From: Unio delphinus
Taxonomy: Eukaryota; Mollusca; Bivalvia; Unionida; Unionidae
DNA: 64,000 bases
Assembly (NCBI GenBank): GCA_029339505.1
Contig: JAQISU010001235.1
Location: 33,951,315-34,015,314, forward strand
Direction: 5' to 3'
In this document: one piece after another, positions 1-11,790 of the stretch
How the letters are laid out: each line of letters begins with the position of its first letter
Numbering within the stretch: the first letter of the stretch is position 1
Made by a program: the position numbers and the translations under genes
Notes under the pieces: model-generated
Told to the model about the DNA's origin: nothing
The model's input: only the letters and a program-made list of their open reading frames with translations
The model's database searches: none

Positions 1-1310
1 ATATAGTTGTGAATCTGTTTTATTTGATATAGTTGTGAATCTGTTTTATTTGATATTAGTGAATGTTTTATTTGATATAGTTGTGAATGTTTTAATTGAT
101 ATAGTTGTGAATGTTTTAATTGATATAGTTGTGAATGTTTTAATTGATATAGTTGCGAATCTGTTTTAATTGATATAGTTGTGAATGTTTTAATTGATAT
201 TAGTTGTGAATCTGTTTTATTTGATATAGTTGTGAATCTGTTTTATTTGATATAGTTGTGAATCTGTTTTATTTGATATAGTTGTGAATCTGTTTTATTT
301 GATATTAGTGAATGTTTTATTTGATATAGTTGAGAATCTGTTTTAATTGATATTAGTGAATGTTTTAATTGATATAGTTGTGAATCTGTTTTATTTGATA
401 TAGTTGTGAATCTGTTTTAATTGATATTAGTGAATGTTTTAATTGATATAGTTGTGAATGTTTTATTTGATATTAGTGAATGTTTTAATTGATATTAGTT
501 GTGAATGTTTTAATTGATATAGTTGTGAATCTGTTTTAATTGATATTAGTGAATGTTTTAATTGATATAGTTATGAATGTTTTAATTGATATAGTTGTGA
601 ATGTTTTAATTGATATAGTTGTGAATCTGTTTTAATTGATATTAGTGAATGTTTTAATTGATATAGTTGTGAATCTGTTTTATTTGATATAGTTGTGAAT
701 CTGTTTTATTTGATATTAGTGAATGTTTTAATTGATATAGTTGTGAATCTGTTTTATTTGATATAGTTGTGAATCTGTTTTAATTGATATTAGAGAATGT
801 TTTAATTGATATAGTTGTGAATCTGTTTTATTTGATATAGTTGTGAATCTGTTTTAATTGATATTAGTGAATGTTTTTATTGATATAGTTGTGAATCTGT
901 TTTATTTGATATAGTTGTGAATCTGTTTTATTTGATATTAGTGAATGTTTTAATTGATATTAATGTTTTAATTGATATAGTTGTGAATCTGTTTTATTTG
1001 ATATAGTTGTGAATCTGTTTTATTTGATATAGTTGTGAATGTTTTATTTGATATTAGTGAATGTTTTAATTGATATTAGTTAATGTTTTAATTGATATAG
1101 TTGTGAATGTTTTAATTGATATAGTTGTGAATGTTTTAATTGATATTAGTTGTGAATGTTTTATTTGATATAGTTGTGAATGTTTTATTTGATATTAGTG
1201 AATGTTTTAATTGATATAGTTGTAATTCTGTTTTAAGTGATAATGCATCTGTTTTATTTGATATAGTTGTGAATGTTTTAATTGATATTATTAATGCATC
1301 TGTTTTAATT
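1..1310. repeat. AT-rich minisatellite, 22-26 bp units
   Basis: The window opens inside a long tandem array. Each unit starts tgatatagttgtgaat and ends with a T-rich stretch. Three length classes are mixed: about 26 bp (with 'ctg' before tttta), about 24 bp (without it) and about 22 bp (tgatattagtgaat). Units are nearly identical in the first kilobase and decay gradually between about 1200 and 1440. The array runs off the left edge, so its full length is unknown. No coding potential is seen. Confidence 0.95.
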
Positions 1311-2539
1311 TATATATAAATGCATGTTTTAATTGATATATTTTTAACTGATAGAAAAATGTGTCTGTTTTAATTGGTATAATTATGCAAATATTTTAAT
1401 TGGTATATTAATTAATAATACAAATTAATCTGTTTTAATTGGTGTGCATTTGAGATGCACAAGAAGGTGTTCTACCTTGTGGTTTTGTTTAGTTTTTGTT
1501 GTGCATTTAGAATATTGTAGTTTTGCCAAATGACTAAACATGTCACAAATCTTGTCCTTATTTATCTAACTTAGTACTCCTGCATAGGAATCCAGTTCTC
1601 CAGCCACTGATATACTGTTCCTTTGATACATACATGACTTAAAAGGAAATAAAATATTCCTCTGTGAAGAACATCAACTGAATTTAATGTTTTTGAAACC
1701 TGTTCAAAATTCCACCCATGCTGGTATCCATAAAACAAATGAATATAAAGTATTTAAATTCTGAAAGCCTCTTAGCCAACTGCTCTTCGTCATTCAAAGA
1801 AAGAAGAGAATCCATTTTGTTGGACAAAACAGTCATTGTATAACGTGTAACAACTACCATAACCAGAGATCTTCGAGTGATACCTTCCTACACATTGTAG
1901 GTAATAAGAGAGGCTACGGCCGATTCACTGACAGCTTGGTACAATCCTGTTTTCTTTGAAGGTCTTCATAATTTAGCATAAGTATATATTGTTTCATCTG
2001 ATATCTAATAAAAAAAATAACCATCTCTCCAGCCAGATCTTTTTACAGGTATCCAATTTAAACTTAAAACACAAATTTAGTTGTATTGGAGTAAGTGCAG
2101 GTCTGGCTTGTGCACAACAAAATGTATATGGAAAAGTGATCTACTAACAGGAGGTAAAATTAACACCTCATAGGTCAGAGGTCTGAAATCACAGTAACAG
2201 AAAAAATGACGACTTTCAAAGTCATCATGACAACGCTAAAATATTCCCAAACATTAAGCATTTCTCCATTTTACAGAGTGATTTATACATTTTGTACCCG
2301 TATAGGATTTTAACCTCCCTCCAAATATTATCACCAAAAAACATTGAAGCATAAACTTTTTAAAATTAAACTCTGGTACAGAAACCCTGAAACTGTTCAC
2401 AAACTTTTACACAAACTTTTAGAGCTTTAAGCTGAGTATGATTTCTCTGTATACTTTTGTAATAAATTAATTTTCTGGTGTAATGATTAAAAAAAAAAAT
2501 TCAGAGTAAAAAAAATATTTATCAAATGTTTAAGTTCTC

Positions 2540-2540
<1 letters not shown>
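1311..2540. other. Degenerate array edge and unique AT-rich sequence
   Basis: The first 130 bases are diverged minisatellite units. The rest is unique. On the minus strand one reading frame from about 2188 down to 1550 reads like protein but has several stops; its longest open piece is 1684-1887. A pyrimidine-rich splice acceptor lies next to 2188 on the minus strand. No gene can be called. Confidence 0.5.

Positions 2541-2587
<47 letters not shown>
2541..2587. repeat. (AAT)n microsatellite
   Basis: About 16 uninterrupted AAT triplets lie in AT-rich unique sequence. No LINE sequence was recognised beside it, unlike the AAT array at 19100-19169. Confidence 0.95.
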
Positions 2588-2588
<1 letters not shown>

Positions 2589-2894
2589 GTGTGTTCATAA
2601 GGTACATTAAGTCTAGATTCATGAGAATATTTATAATAATATATTATAATAAAAATAATCAAGCCATATGTTCAACTAAATATGTAAAAATGTGTCAGGA
2701 CCTAACAATTAAGCTATTGGCTGAAAATATTATAACTCCCGTATCAAAGTACTGGTACTAAAGCAAAGTTAATTTCTCGCTCTGTTGTGTACGATGTTTT
2801 CAAGTCCTGCTTCAGTTTTCTTTCATAATCTCCCAAAATTCCCCCCTTTTTTAAAATAGGTGATGGCGCAATTTACCTCTGAATTTGAAGTTCT

Positions 2895-3017
<123 letters not shown>

Positions 3018-4360
3018 AAGTTTTTATTGACTTCTGCAAGGACCAGATGCCAACCACAACAATTTTCCTTATTTATCATCTTTACTACACAAGGCAGGGA
3101 TAAATGCTGCTTAAAATTTGTTGGGAAACATTAAAAATGCCCTACATGGGTGTCATTCAGAATTTTTATTTACTGCTGACAATTTCAGCCTTTGAGATTG
3201 AATATTTTAAATTTTTTGGAAAGATAAAAATTAACAAGCAGCTCCTTAAGAGGTACTTCAAGACATGAAAGCCAAGGCATTGTACTGGGCTGTCTCATGT
3301 CCTAACCCCACTAGACAGGTGGAAGATTGCCCCATTCACAATGCTGAAGTCTCTGTGAAGAGTATTATAACTGATTTATATCACTTGTGATCATACTGGG
3401 TGCTATTCAGCATTTTGATCTGGTTTCATTAATCAGTGAAACGACTGACATTTTGGCTTGACAATTTTGACCTATGCAGATATATCTGTATTTACCAAGT
3501 TATAAAAAGATGACTATCGCTACTGATCTTACAATTGCTTGGCTCCAAATAGAGCAGATAAAAATGGCATCATGGTGTTGCAGTGTGTCCTAAGCTTTCG
3601 TGTTTTCTCAAGAGTCTTTTTCATGGACGTTTGCCATTGTTGCAAAATTGATTTAGTCATTGTACTAAAGGAAGTGTTCTCCTGGCTTGAAAATGACTTG
3701 GCGACATCACCAAGTCTTTTTGTCTAGTTATAATTAATGGCATTGCAATTCTTTGGGAAGCTTTACATTAGACAACAGTCTGTAAGTCTGGCAAGAGGCG
3801 TTTTCACTCGATCTTCTTCACATTACCAGCAAATTGATAAATATTAATAGAGCTGCACTATGTTCCATCTTACTACATCCACTCTGTCATTTTTCTTTGT
3901 AGGGACTTTGCTGACAGATATCTCAAGGGAAGTGTATTTAAGTATTCTTGTGAATTCTGGGCTAGAAAAGAACTGCTTTGATGGTCATCAACCCTGTGGT
4001 TAGAATGACAAACCAATATTGGAATGAAAAAGTTTAACCAAAACCTCAACAAAGTTGTTAATTCCATTGCAATCAATCCCATCAATATCTGTTCAAAAAT
4101 AACCACCTACCATATCATGTAATAAAACAAATGTTTGTAACAATAAATTCTTTAAGAACCCTCTCCAGCTGAAAAATCTTAAAACAATCACTTGCATTTA
4201 AAAAAAAACATCACCTTATTGCTAAGTTATTCAAGTTTTATGTATTATAATTTAAAGAAGAAGAAAAAAACAGACTTGCTTGACTTTTAGATTTATGTAT
4301 TCCAATTTTTGAGCAGGTATATTTTTGAAAACTTGTAACTATTTCATGACTACTATAGCC
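3018..4360. other. Unique sequence, no gene called
   Basis: This stretch is slightly richer in GC than its surroundings. It holds several short open frames on both strands, such as the minus frame at 3873-4106, but none has convincing splice sites on both sides or a recognisable domain. It could contain decayed transposon sequence. Confidence 0.4.
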
Positions 4361-4676
4361 ATGCACTCTTTTCTCTCCAACACTCCAGAAATTCTACATA
4401 ATGCACTCTTTTCTCTCCAACACTCCAGAAATTCTACATTATGAACTCTTTTCTCTCCAACACTCCAGAAATTCTACATTATGCACTCTTTCCTCTCAAC
4501 ACTCCAGAAATTCTACATAATGCACTCTTTTCTCTCCAACACTCCAGAAATTCTACATTATGAACTCTTTTCTCTCCAACACTCCAGAAATTCTACATTA
4601 TGAACTCTTTTCTCTCCAACACTCCTGAAATTCTACATTATGCATGCTTTCCTCTCCAACACTTCAGACATTTTGT
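4361..4676. repeat. 40-bp tandem repeat, 8 copies
   Basis: Units begin atgcactcttttctctcc and end attctacat at about 40-bp spacing (4361, 4401, 4441, 4481, 4520, 4560, 4600, 4640). Copies differ by a few substitutions (atgcac or atgaac) and single-base deletions. The last copy is the most diverged. Confidence 0.95.
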
Positions 4677-4804
4677 ACTCTTTCCATGATTATCTATATT
4701 CACCAGATGAATTTGTAGTTGCTGTAAAATCAGTCCACCCTACATCTAGAAAATATACAAGGAAGCATTTATTTTAATTGGATTAAAATTTAAATGGAAA
4801 GAAT

Positions 4805-4948
4805 GGTTGGTTGGTTAAGATTTAATTCTATTTATTTTAGCACATGATCAGCTATCGACCTCGGCCAGTACATTTGGTGGAGATAGAACCTTTGGAACAA
4901 CCACCAACCTATAGGAAGCTACTAGCAAGCTTTTTCACATAATGTTGG
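4805..4948 (-). mobile_element. tRNA-SINE fragment (body and tail only)
   Basis: This is a diverged copy of the SINE family seen at 46988-47236. It keeps the tail side (ttagcacatgatcagcta) and the body motif ggaagctactagcaagcttt but lacks the tRNA-like head. It lies directly beside the next SINE in the same orientation, so the later copy probably inserted into or next to it. Confidence 0.65.
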
Positions 4949-4950
4949 CC

Positions 4951-5392
4951 TAATTGTTGTTGTTTGTGTAGGGTTTAATGCCTATTTTTAGCAGCAGATA
5001 GGCTTTACATGGTGGTCAATATAAATGGTGGAAAGACCCCCCCCCCCCCGAAAGAACCACTGACCCATGAGAAGATACTGGCAAGCTTTCACACATACCC
5101 ACAATGGCCAAAAACAAGACTCGAATCCACACAGACAGAGGTGAGATGGCAATTATCCCTAATGGTGAGCGCTTTAGACCACTCTGCCACTGGCCCAAGT
5201 ATGAGACTTGAACCCACATGGACATGATATGGCTAGCACTTTAGACCACTCGGCCACTGGCCCAAGTATGAGACTTGAACTCACATGGACATGATATGGC
5301 TAGCACTTTAGACCACTCCGCCACTGGCCCAAGTATGAGACTTGAACCCACATGGACATGATATGGCTAGCACTTTAGACCACTCGGTCACT
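4951..5392 (-). mobile_element. tRNA-derived SINE with amplified head
   Basis: A SINE in minus orientation. On the plus strand it reads from the tail (gtttgtgtagggtttaatg) through the body (actggcaagctttcacacat) to the tRNA-like head. Normal copies are about 245 bp. This one is about 440 bp because the head is repeated in tandem (see 5172-5392). A run of ten C at about 5038-5047 interrupts the body. Such elements depend on a partner LINE for movement; this copy looks inactive. Confidence 0.8.
5172..5392 (-). repeat. 67-bp tandem repeat of SINE pol III head
   Basis: Three full units and a partial fourth start at 5172, 5239, 5306 and 5373, exactly 67 bp apart. Read on the minus strand, each unit carries a box A-like tggccgagtgg followed about 30 nt later by a box B-like gttcaagtct. 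The array is therefore a series of tRNA-like internal promoters. Near-identity between units indicates recent amplification. Confidence 0.85.
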
Positions 5393-6025
5393 AGATACAA
5401 TGTTTATATCTTGCCTACTAATGTGTGTGTTTCAAGAAACCTGGGGGATAAAATATTTTAAAGTGATTTAACTCAAGTCTTGACTATCAATATATGAACC
5501 AAAAAAAATATTGAGGATTGAAACTAACTACATACAACCCCAAATTTGCAATCTAATCTGCTTGCTCTTTCATCAAAAAAAGAAATCAATAATTTAAAAA
5601 AAAAACTTTTTCATTTTTTTAATAGCAAGGATAGTTCTTTATCTACCAAATGATAACAATGAAATTGGGTTTCTTTAAAAGGATCAGCGCAAGATTGTGT
5701 TCAAATCATTGTTAATAATTTCAGTGTAAATGTGTTTCAATACCATCTGCACTGCAGCTAAATTGTACATATTACAAGTATAATCCATGAACCAGTCAGA
5801 GTGAAATTAGATTTGATTGGTACTGTGGCTGTTTTTGCTAAATTTTACTTGCATTTGTATTCTTGAGGTGTAGCAGACATAAATGTGTAACAGTTTTACA
5901 GTTGGCAGCAAACCTCCCAATTACAAGCAAATCAAGCCTCTTAATTTTGTCAGCATTTGCTGCCAACAAGAATGAAATCTCAAGTGCTAGGACAAAAGTA
6001 AATACCAACAAAGCAGAAGATCTAA
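5393..6025. other. Unique sequence with a perfect-arm hairpin
   Basis: AT-rich and unique, with no exon supported. It contains an inverted repeat: gttggcagcaaa at 5901-5912 and its exact complement at 5956-5967, separated by 43 bases. Confidence 0.5.
5901..5967. repeat. Perfect 12-bp inverted repeat (hairpin)
   Basis: Arms of 12 bp match perfectly around a 43-base loop. The arms resemble the gttggcagct end of the DNA transposon at 7522-8686, so the hairpin may be a degenerate miniature relative of that element rather than an RNA structure. Confidence 0.6.
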
Positions 6026-6251
6026 TCAGGAACTCTTAAAGCTATGCCATCTCTGTAGTGCAAGACCACAATTGAGACAAGTGATCTGCCAAGTGATTGA
6101 GCATGTCAATAGAAAACCCAGCAGGTGAATCCTTTCAAAAAGGAAGTGGTGACCATGTTTAACTTTAGTTGAAAGAATTTCATGGATAGGCTCTCCAGGA
6201 ACAAAAACACCCTTCTCCTCACAATGGTACCAAAGCCCTCCAGACTTGTGC
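6026..6251 (-). CDS. Candidate terminal exon, unknown protein
   Basis: On the minus strand a very pyrimidine-rich acceptor (ctgtctgcctcctctcag) is followed by an open frame of 74 codons ending in TGA at 6026-6028. The incoming phase would be 2. The translation begins HKSGGLWYHCEEKGVFVPGE and ends ALQRWHSFKSS. It contains a CLNC pair and a hydrophobic stretch LLGFLLTCSI. GC is clearly higher than the surroundings. The same frame stays open upstream of the acceptor to 6301, so an unspliced ORF is also possible. No family is recognised. The phase does not fit directly after the exon at 11698-11790, so a missing exon or a separate gene would be needed. Confidence 0.35.
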
Positions 6252-6707
6252 CTGAGAGGAGGCAGACAGAAAGATAATGGCCAATCTTGCTGATAACTGT
6301 CTCACCATAACTGTTGGAATTTGCAGTGTTTTACTAGCTCACAGCTTTATTATTGGTGTGTGAAGAAATGCAGTTTTGGTTCAGACATTTTGCCTTTGTA
6401 CTTGGCTCAAAATTAGAGCCCTTTTAATGCCACTGAAACCTACAAGCGTGTTATGCAGACAATGAAAATATTCAGCTGCACAAATAAGGAATACATCCAT
6501 AGCTAGCTACCTGACAAAACACATGTATGCATATGTACAAATCTACCAAAAAGAAAACATTTAAAAATATACATAATGAAGCATCTTGTTCTTTTAAAAA
6601 ACACATAATTCTTAATCTGCATGTGAATTACCATTGTTTTTATCCATATAGCTGTCAGTATAACTACATAACTAATCTTGTAACATATTTATGGATTCCA
6701 AAAAAGA

Positions 6708-6745
<38 letters not shown>
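6708..6745. repeat. (ATT)n microsatellite
   Basis: About 12 uninterrupted ATT triplets. Sequence on either side is AT-rich and unremarkable. A short (AT)n run lies at about 6963-6980. Confidence 0.95.
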
Positions 6746-6746
<1 letters not shown>

Positions 6747-7521
6747 ATTATGTTCTGATCAATGCTACCTTTTCACTTAATTTTTGTTACTGGTTAATGA
6801 GAATGCGATTTTAAATCATTGTACATGCATATAAGTACCCTATTTGTGTACTTCTACACTTTGTTACACTCAGTATAAGGATCTCATGTTCTATACACTC
6901 AATAATAGGATCTCTTGTAAGTAATTTTTATTACGCTTAGAATAATATTATTACACTAAATATTATATATATATATATAATACACAATTTCTGTCTTGGG
7001 CATTTCCGTGAATTAAAAGTAATATATAAAAAAATATGCCACATTTACTTGCTTTATAGTCTAGTCATATTGCAAACATCATGCACTGGTAGATCTGGAT
7101 CTACACAGGTAATCACTATGACAAATAATGCAGGCCCTGGTCTACTGATACATTTCAAAGGTAACATTCTTGAAATATAATTGGACATCATAACGAAATT
7201 CAAATATGGATATATTCTTGGATTGTATTATTGTGATTCAACAAAAGACTGTTGGCACATCACTACAACACAAGCCACCATAGAACATCAACATATCAAT
7301 ACTTCCAGTGCTGGATTTACTTTAGAATACCACTCTGCTCACGATTTCAAATCATTAGGACTTGTGTTTGAAATTAAAGCATTATTTCTGATTTATTTCA
7401 CAATACTGTCAGTTCTTTTTACATTTTTCTCTCTGTAATCTAGGGAAATGAGTTATTTGAAAATTTTTACAAAACTTTGTGGGTGGTTCTCACTTTTTTC
7501 TATTGTTTTAAATTCAGAGAG

Positions 7522-8686
7522 TTGCATCACATTTAAATGATGAACTAGGCCAAATGGGGGTCCTGAGGCCAATGCACATAGCTGCCAACCCCCGAGTGCA
7601 AAAATACTGATTACTTGTGACAAAAATACTGATTTTCAGGAACAAATACTAATTTTTAAATTTCAATGCAAATGTACCTATTTACAACATATACAACCAT
7701 CAGTAAAGTTGGACAGTGCCTAACATAATTATTTAATGTCAAAGATGCACGCGTTCCATATAGGTGCCCATTCAAAAGGTGCACGAGTGCAACACACTCA
7801 AACACAAGCTATTTATAGGAGCCCTTTCTACACCTTTTTTTTTTTTAATCATTGATTCCAATGTAAGAAATTTTCATTTATTATCTCAATTCTGTAATTT
7901 TCTTATTGAAATGTTTTCGTTCAAGCATAAAAATTATCTTTTGCGATTTTAATGTCTGAAAAACTTGTGCCAACAACACTAGTAACTGAAAAAGGAAGGT
8001 TTATTTCTAATAAAAATTTAAAAATCAAATTTCGATCAATGTACATTAAGGTTCTCTCTGTCATTTATCTACGTCGTAAGTTCAGGCTGAGTTGTGTGTG
8101 ATGAAGCAGGAAGCTGATGTTTATCAACTTTTTCGTGCTCTTGCATTTCATGGGCGCCTCCGTGCCCAATAGCGAAATCACGTTACACAATTTACAAAAC
8201 GTCAGTTTTTCTCCTGTACTATATGGTTTCTCAAATCTATACAAGACGGCCCAAATATCCTTCCAGTTGTCTCCTATTTCTTCTGGAGAAAATTCTGAAT
8301 ATTCTGCCTTCCAATTTATCATGATTAGAAGCTGAATATTACTTAGACTACATACAGCAACAGCGGTAACTATTGCGAAATCCAATATGGCGGATAATGA
8401 CAGGCCTGGTAGCCTCGATTTCGAATGAACCAATCGTATTGTAGAACTTTATTCGTATATACATGTGATATATTCTGTCAAAATAGAACCGGGAGTGCAT
8501 TCTAAACTGACAATTCCAAAGAAATTTTATTATTAATTTTTTAAATTAAAAAACGTATTTTTTGCACAAAAAAAACGTACACCTGTATTAAGGTCCAAAA
8601 TACGGGCCAAATACGGAAAAAAACGGGACAGTTGGCAGCTATGCAATGCATAGCCCATTTGGCCAAGTTCATTTAAATGTGACGCA
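7522..8686. mobile_element. DNA transposon, about 1.2 kb, inverted ends
   Basis: The left end (7522-7588) and right end (8631-8686) form an imperfect inverted repeat of about 55-65 bp. Both carry tcacatttaaatga, then ggccaaatggg, then catagctgccaac, in mirrored orientation. The 13-bp inner motif catagctgccaac resembles ends of widespread animal DNA transposons. Between them lies a decayed minus-strand ORF with a zinc-finger-like motif (8065-8433). No clear target-site duplication was found. The element is probably a non-autonomous or internally deleted copy. A hAT-type assignment is plausible but unproven. Confidence 0.6.
8065..8433 (-). pseudogene. Transposon ORF remnant, BED-like zinc finger
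   Basis: An ATG-started frame of 122 codons inside the inverted-repeat element. After an N-terminal stretch without recognisable features, residues 45-85 read as a typical transposon zinc-finger module: NWKDIWAVLYRFEKPYSTGE, then TFCKLCNV with a CxxC pair. The His residues expected downstream in a BED or C2H2 finger are missing (PMKCKSTKKL is seen where a His-containing helix is usual). No transposase catalytic domain follows. The ORF is therefore best read as a truncated remnant. Confidence is moderate for transposon origin and low for the exact superfamily. Confidence 0.5.
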
Positions 8687-8834
8687 ATTTGCTCTGGTAT
8701 CATATGGAGGTCAGTTTTGTCAGTACATCGAGGAGCAGTTTTGTGGTCAGCGTTCCAGTCTTAATCTATTGAATTTAATGACCAGACTGGATCGGATTCT
8801 TAACGAGGGCGATGCGAGTTTAAAGCTAAAGAGT

Positions 8835-8980
8835 CTTAAAGCCGTCGACCATGCTTGGTTAATTATTATGATTGTCTACAATCGCGCCTCCTGGTGATCA
8901 ACAGAGAATCAGAGCGCTAACGCCATCTTGGTAATATTTATGGTTATCTACTATAGCGCCTCCTGGTGACCAATGGAGAT
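8835..8980. repeat. Two-copy direct repeat
   Basis: The motif tctacaatcgcgcctcctgg (about 8874) recurs, diverged, as tctactatagcgcctcctgg (about 8947), each followed by tgatcaac or tgaccaat. The spacing of about 73 bp indicates a local duplication of non-coding sequence. Confidence 0.6.
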
Positions 8981-9082
8981 TTAATACCTGTGATGTTGAT
9001 TTTATCAGACTTCATTAATCAACCTTGACTGCCAATGTTCGGAATCTGTTTATTTTCATTTTGAAAGGAACAATTTTGAACA

Positions 9083-9270
9083 ATGCAGTTATCCAAAGCA
9101 ACTTATCACATAATAATGCATGTTCGGACCAGAAAAATGTATGCAATAATGCGAAATACACATATAGACGATATGCAGTTGTCCGACATTGACATCATTA
9201 AAAACAATGGTAAAAAAATCGGGACCGGCACAAAGCTATGCAATAAGGCGGAATATGCAGTTATATGATA
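9083..9270. repeat. Degenerate 83-89 bp tandem duplication
   Basis: The motif atgcagttatcc at 9083 recurs as atgcagttgtccg at about 9172 and atgcagttatatg at about 9255, each unit also carrying a 'tgcaataa(t/g)gcg(a/g)aa' segment. Coding frames here are incidental. Confidence 0.55.
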
Positions 9271-9290
9271 TTCACATATCTGGAGCCGAC

Positions 9291-9304
9291 TGTGTGTGTG
9301 TGCA

Positions 9305-9349
<45 letters not shown>

Positions 9350-9362
9350 CCATACACACACA
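9291..9362. repeat. Compound (TG)n(TA)n(CA)n microsatellite
   Basis: A TG run with one interruption passes into an AT run and ends in ccatacacacacag. The arms are complementary (TG against CA), so the tract can fold on itself. Open frames across it encode Val-Cys, His-Thr or Tyr-Ile repeats and are not genes. Confidence 0.95.
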
Positions 9363-11697
9363 GTTTGTTTTTTAAAGTTACAAATTGACATTTTAAAAAA
9401 AATCTATATAACTCATATTCTGGTTACAATGTCAAGAAATAAAAACCCCATAAAACAACCCTTCAGCTTTGTTTGAAAAATTTCTTATTTAAATATGAAC
9501 ATATATTTTTACAAACACATAAAATGATGGCATCTGGTATAGGAAATGTCTGAAATGGCACATTTATACTTGATGAGTAGACAGATGCTTATAGAAATAA
9601 AAACAATAATTTCATTGTTGCAAAGTTTACCTTAGTTTATCCCCCCTGTGAAGAAACATTCCATGATTTCAATTCAAACATTGCACCTGTGTATTGTTGA
9701 TGGTCACAGATACATGATTCAGAATGGCCCACTCCCCGTGACTGATCTCGCAAACAAATACCTAGATGAATTTGCATGATATGGGCTATTAAGCATTCCC
9801 TTTGCGAACAATAAACAAGATGCCCATGAAAAATTGTTATTTGGCATCAACTGAGAAAACAACTAATATCAGTCCCATGACAAGGACCATTAGCTATCAG
9901 TTGAGATCATAAATTTACAATTCATAAAACCCGAATCATTAAAATTAAAGGGCATGCTAGTGGTATTGACAGATTTTTATGGGTCTAGCATAAAATTGAA
10001 AATCTTAATGGTTTGACGTTTTTGCCTATAAACTTTAGTTCATCAAAGTGGCTGACAGTTTGGCTTAAAATGACGACTATGGGAGATGTTACGACAGTTG
10101 CCTACTCAAAGCATTAAAAGCTAAATAAATAAAAGTTCAAGCCTTCCTTATAAGTAACTGAATTATTGTTAATGTAAAATACCTGTCTCTGCACTTTAAT
10201 TTGAATCATATATATCAAGTTACTGAAAATTAGAAGATTATATCCACATTTAATGGAATATATATTTATCATTATGAGGAATTATTAATTCCAAAATAGC
10301 AAATTAACACAACAGCTGATCTCAAAAACAGCAAGTGTATGTGCAATTTAATGGTTTTCCAACTTCTATCTTAAAAATTAGCTTACAAAATTTATACAAA
10401 AATGTGTTCCAACAAGATCTGAACGAAAATGTGTGCACTCAATATTACACCACTGTTCAAAATAAATATCTCCCTTAGTTTTATCACTGGTTGCCTCTTT
10501 TCAACCAAACAAATTGCTGCCATATTTGATGTCGGAAAGCTCTAAATTTACAGTGTGTGCACACGAAAAATCAATAATAAGTGAAACTTATTACAAACAA
10601 AATAACCCCAAATTGGATTTAAAGCAATTATACTTTTTTTGATGAATGTAAACTATTTTTATGACAGTGTTAATCACATGTGAGGTGTGGGTAGCACATA
10701 TTGCATTCCATTTCAGACCATGGAAATGGTTTGTACAATATTCCAAACACATTTTATTCTTTATTTCCAGCAAAAGTAAACACTTTCCACTGACAATGTG
10801 CCCACAACTAATTTGATGAATAGCCTAAAACCAAGACAAATAAAGTGAATAAAACAATCTTTAGGAGTTTCTTGCTCGGAAAATCATTGACACGCCCAGT
10901 CAGACCAATTTACACAGAATATTTTTTAGCTCTGTATGACACAAATCTTTCAAATGGAGATGAAAATCTATAATGTGTGTAGAAAAACACTACTCAATCA
11001 AATTTGAAGGCTACAGAAAAATCAAACAAACCTCAATTAGATAAAGACAAGTAACAGAATTAATTTACGTAAATCAAATCTCTAAGGAAACAATTTTTTG
11101 TCACTCTTTCCACATAATGTATTGATGCTACAATTCTAAAAATTTCAAAGAAAGAAAAATTTGTGCCAGTTGTTATAACTGGTGAAAGATGTCAACTATT
11201 GTTGAATAATGTTTTAAAAACCGGAATAATATTAGAAATTTTACACTACCTTTACAAAAGTTTTCAAAAGAAAATTAATGTTCCTAAATTGCCTGCAGGT
11301 TTTCCCCATTGATAGTTGTAAACCATGTTTACTTGTATCATTGTCAAATTAATTCAAACTGTCACAACTTTCAGTCAGAACTAATACAAGCACTGTTTTT
11401 TTCACACAGACTATATCAGGGATGGGGTCTATTGGTGTGTGGAGGCATTATATAAATCAGAGTTAATTAAACTAAAGAAAATATTTCTTCATATGCCCAT
11501 TTTGATGAATACATATCATTTCTAAATTTATAATATTTAATTGCCATGGCATGTTAATTTAAGGCCTCAGATACATAATTTTTTTTAAATAATTGTGATG
11601 GCATATTAATTTGAAGCCTCTGATACATATTTTGAATCTCATAATTGGAGGAAAGAAATGACATGAGTAATTACAGTGTTCATGGAATGAAGCCTAC
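9363..11697. other. Unique AT-rich sequence, no exon supported
   Basis: This lies downstream of the last chained exon on the minus strand and may be intron or 3' flank. A 15-nt segment bounded by acceptor- and donor-like sites occurs near 9632 on the minus strand, but it introduces a stop if joined after the exon at 11698 and is not called. Confidence 0.4.
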
Positions 11698-11790
11698 CTA
11701 TTTCAGGGGATGGAACTCCAGATATTACCCAAGAGTCACTACTGCTGAGAACTGTGCTGGCATTGGTGGAAACCAAAGTATCAAGACCAC
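11698..11790 (-). CDS. Internal exon, disordered Ser/Thr-rich protein
   Basis: A 93-nt exon on the minus strand. The acceptor is tttgtgtcttttcattttag and the donor is GAAATAG|gtaggc. It begins with two bases that complete a codon started by the exon at 19883-20013 (A+GT, Ser) and ends with one base, so it is a symmetric phase 1-1 exon. The translation runs GLDTLVSTNASTVLSSSDSW then VISGVPSPEI. It is rich in Ser and Thr, lacks Cys and has two Pro near the end, which suggests a disordered linker. The frame is open throughout. The next exon was not identified. Confidence 0.6.

Noticed and set aside
9632..9646. 15-nt microexon on the minus strand
   Set aside because: Splice-like ends are present, but joining it after 11698-11790 gives an immediate stop, and such short matches are common by chance.
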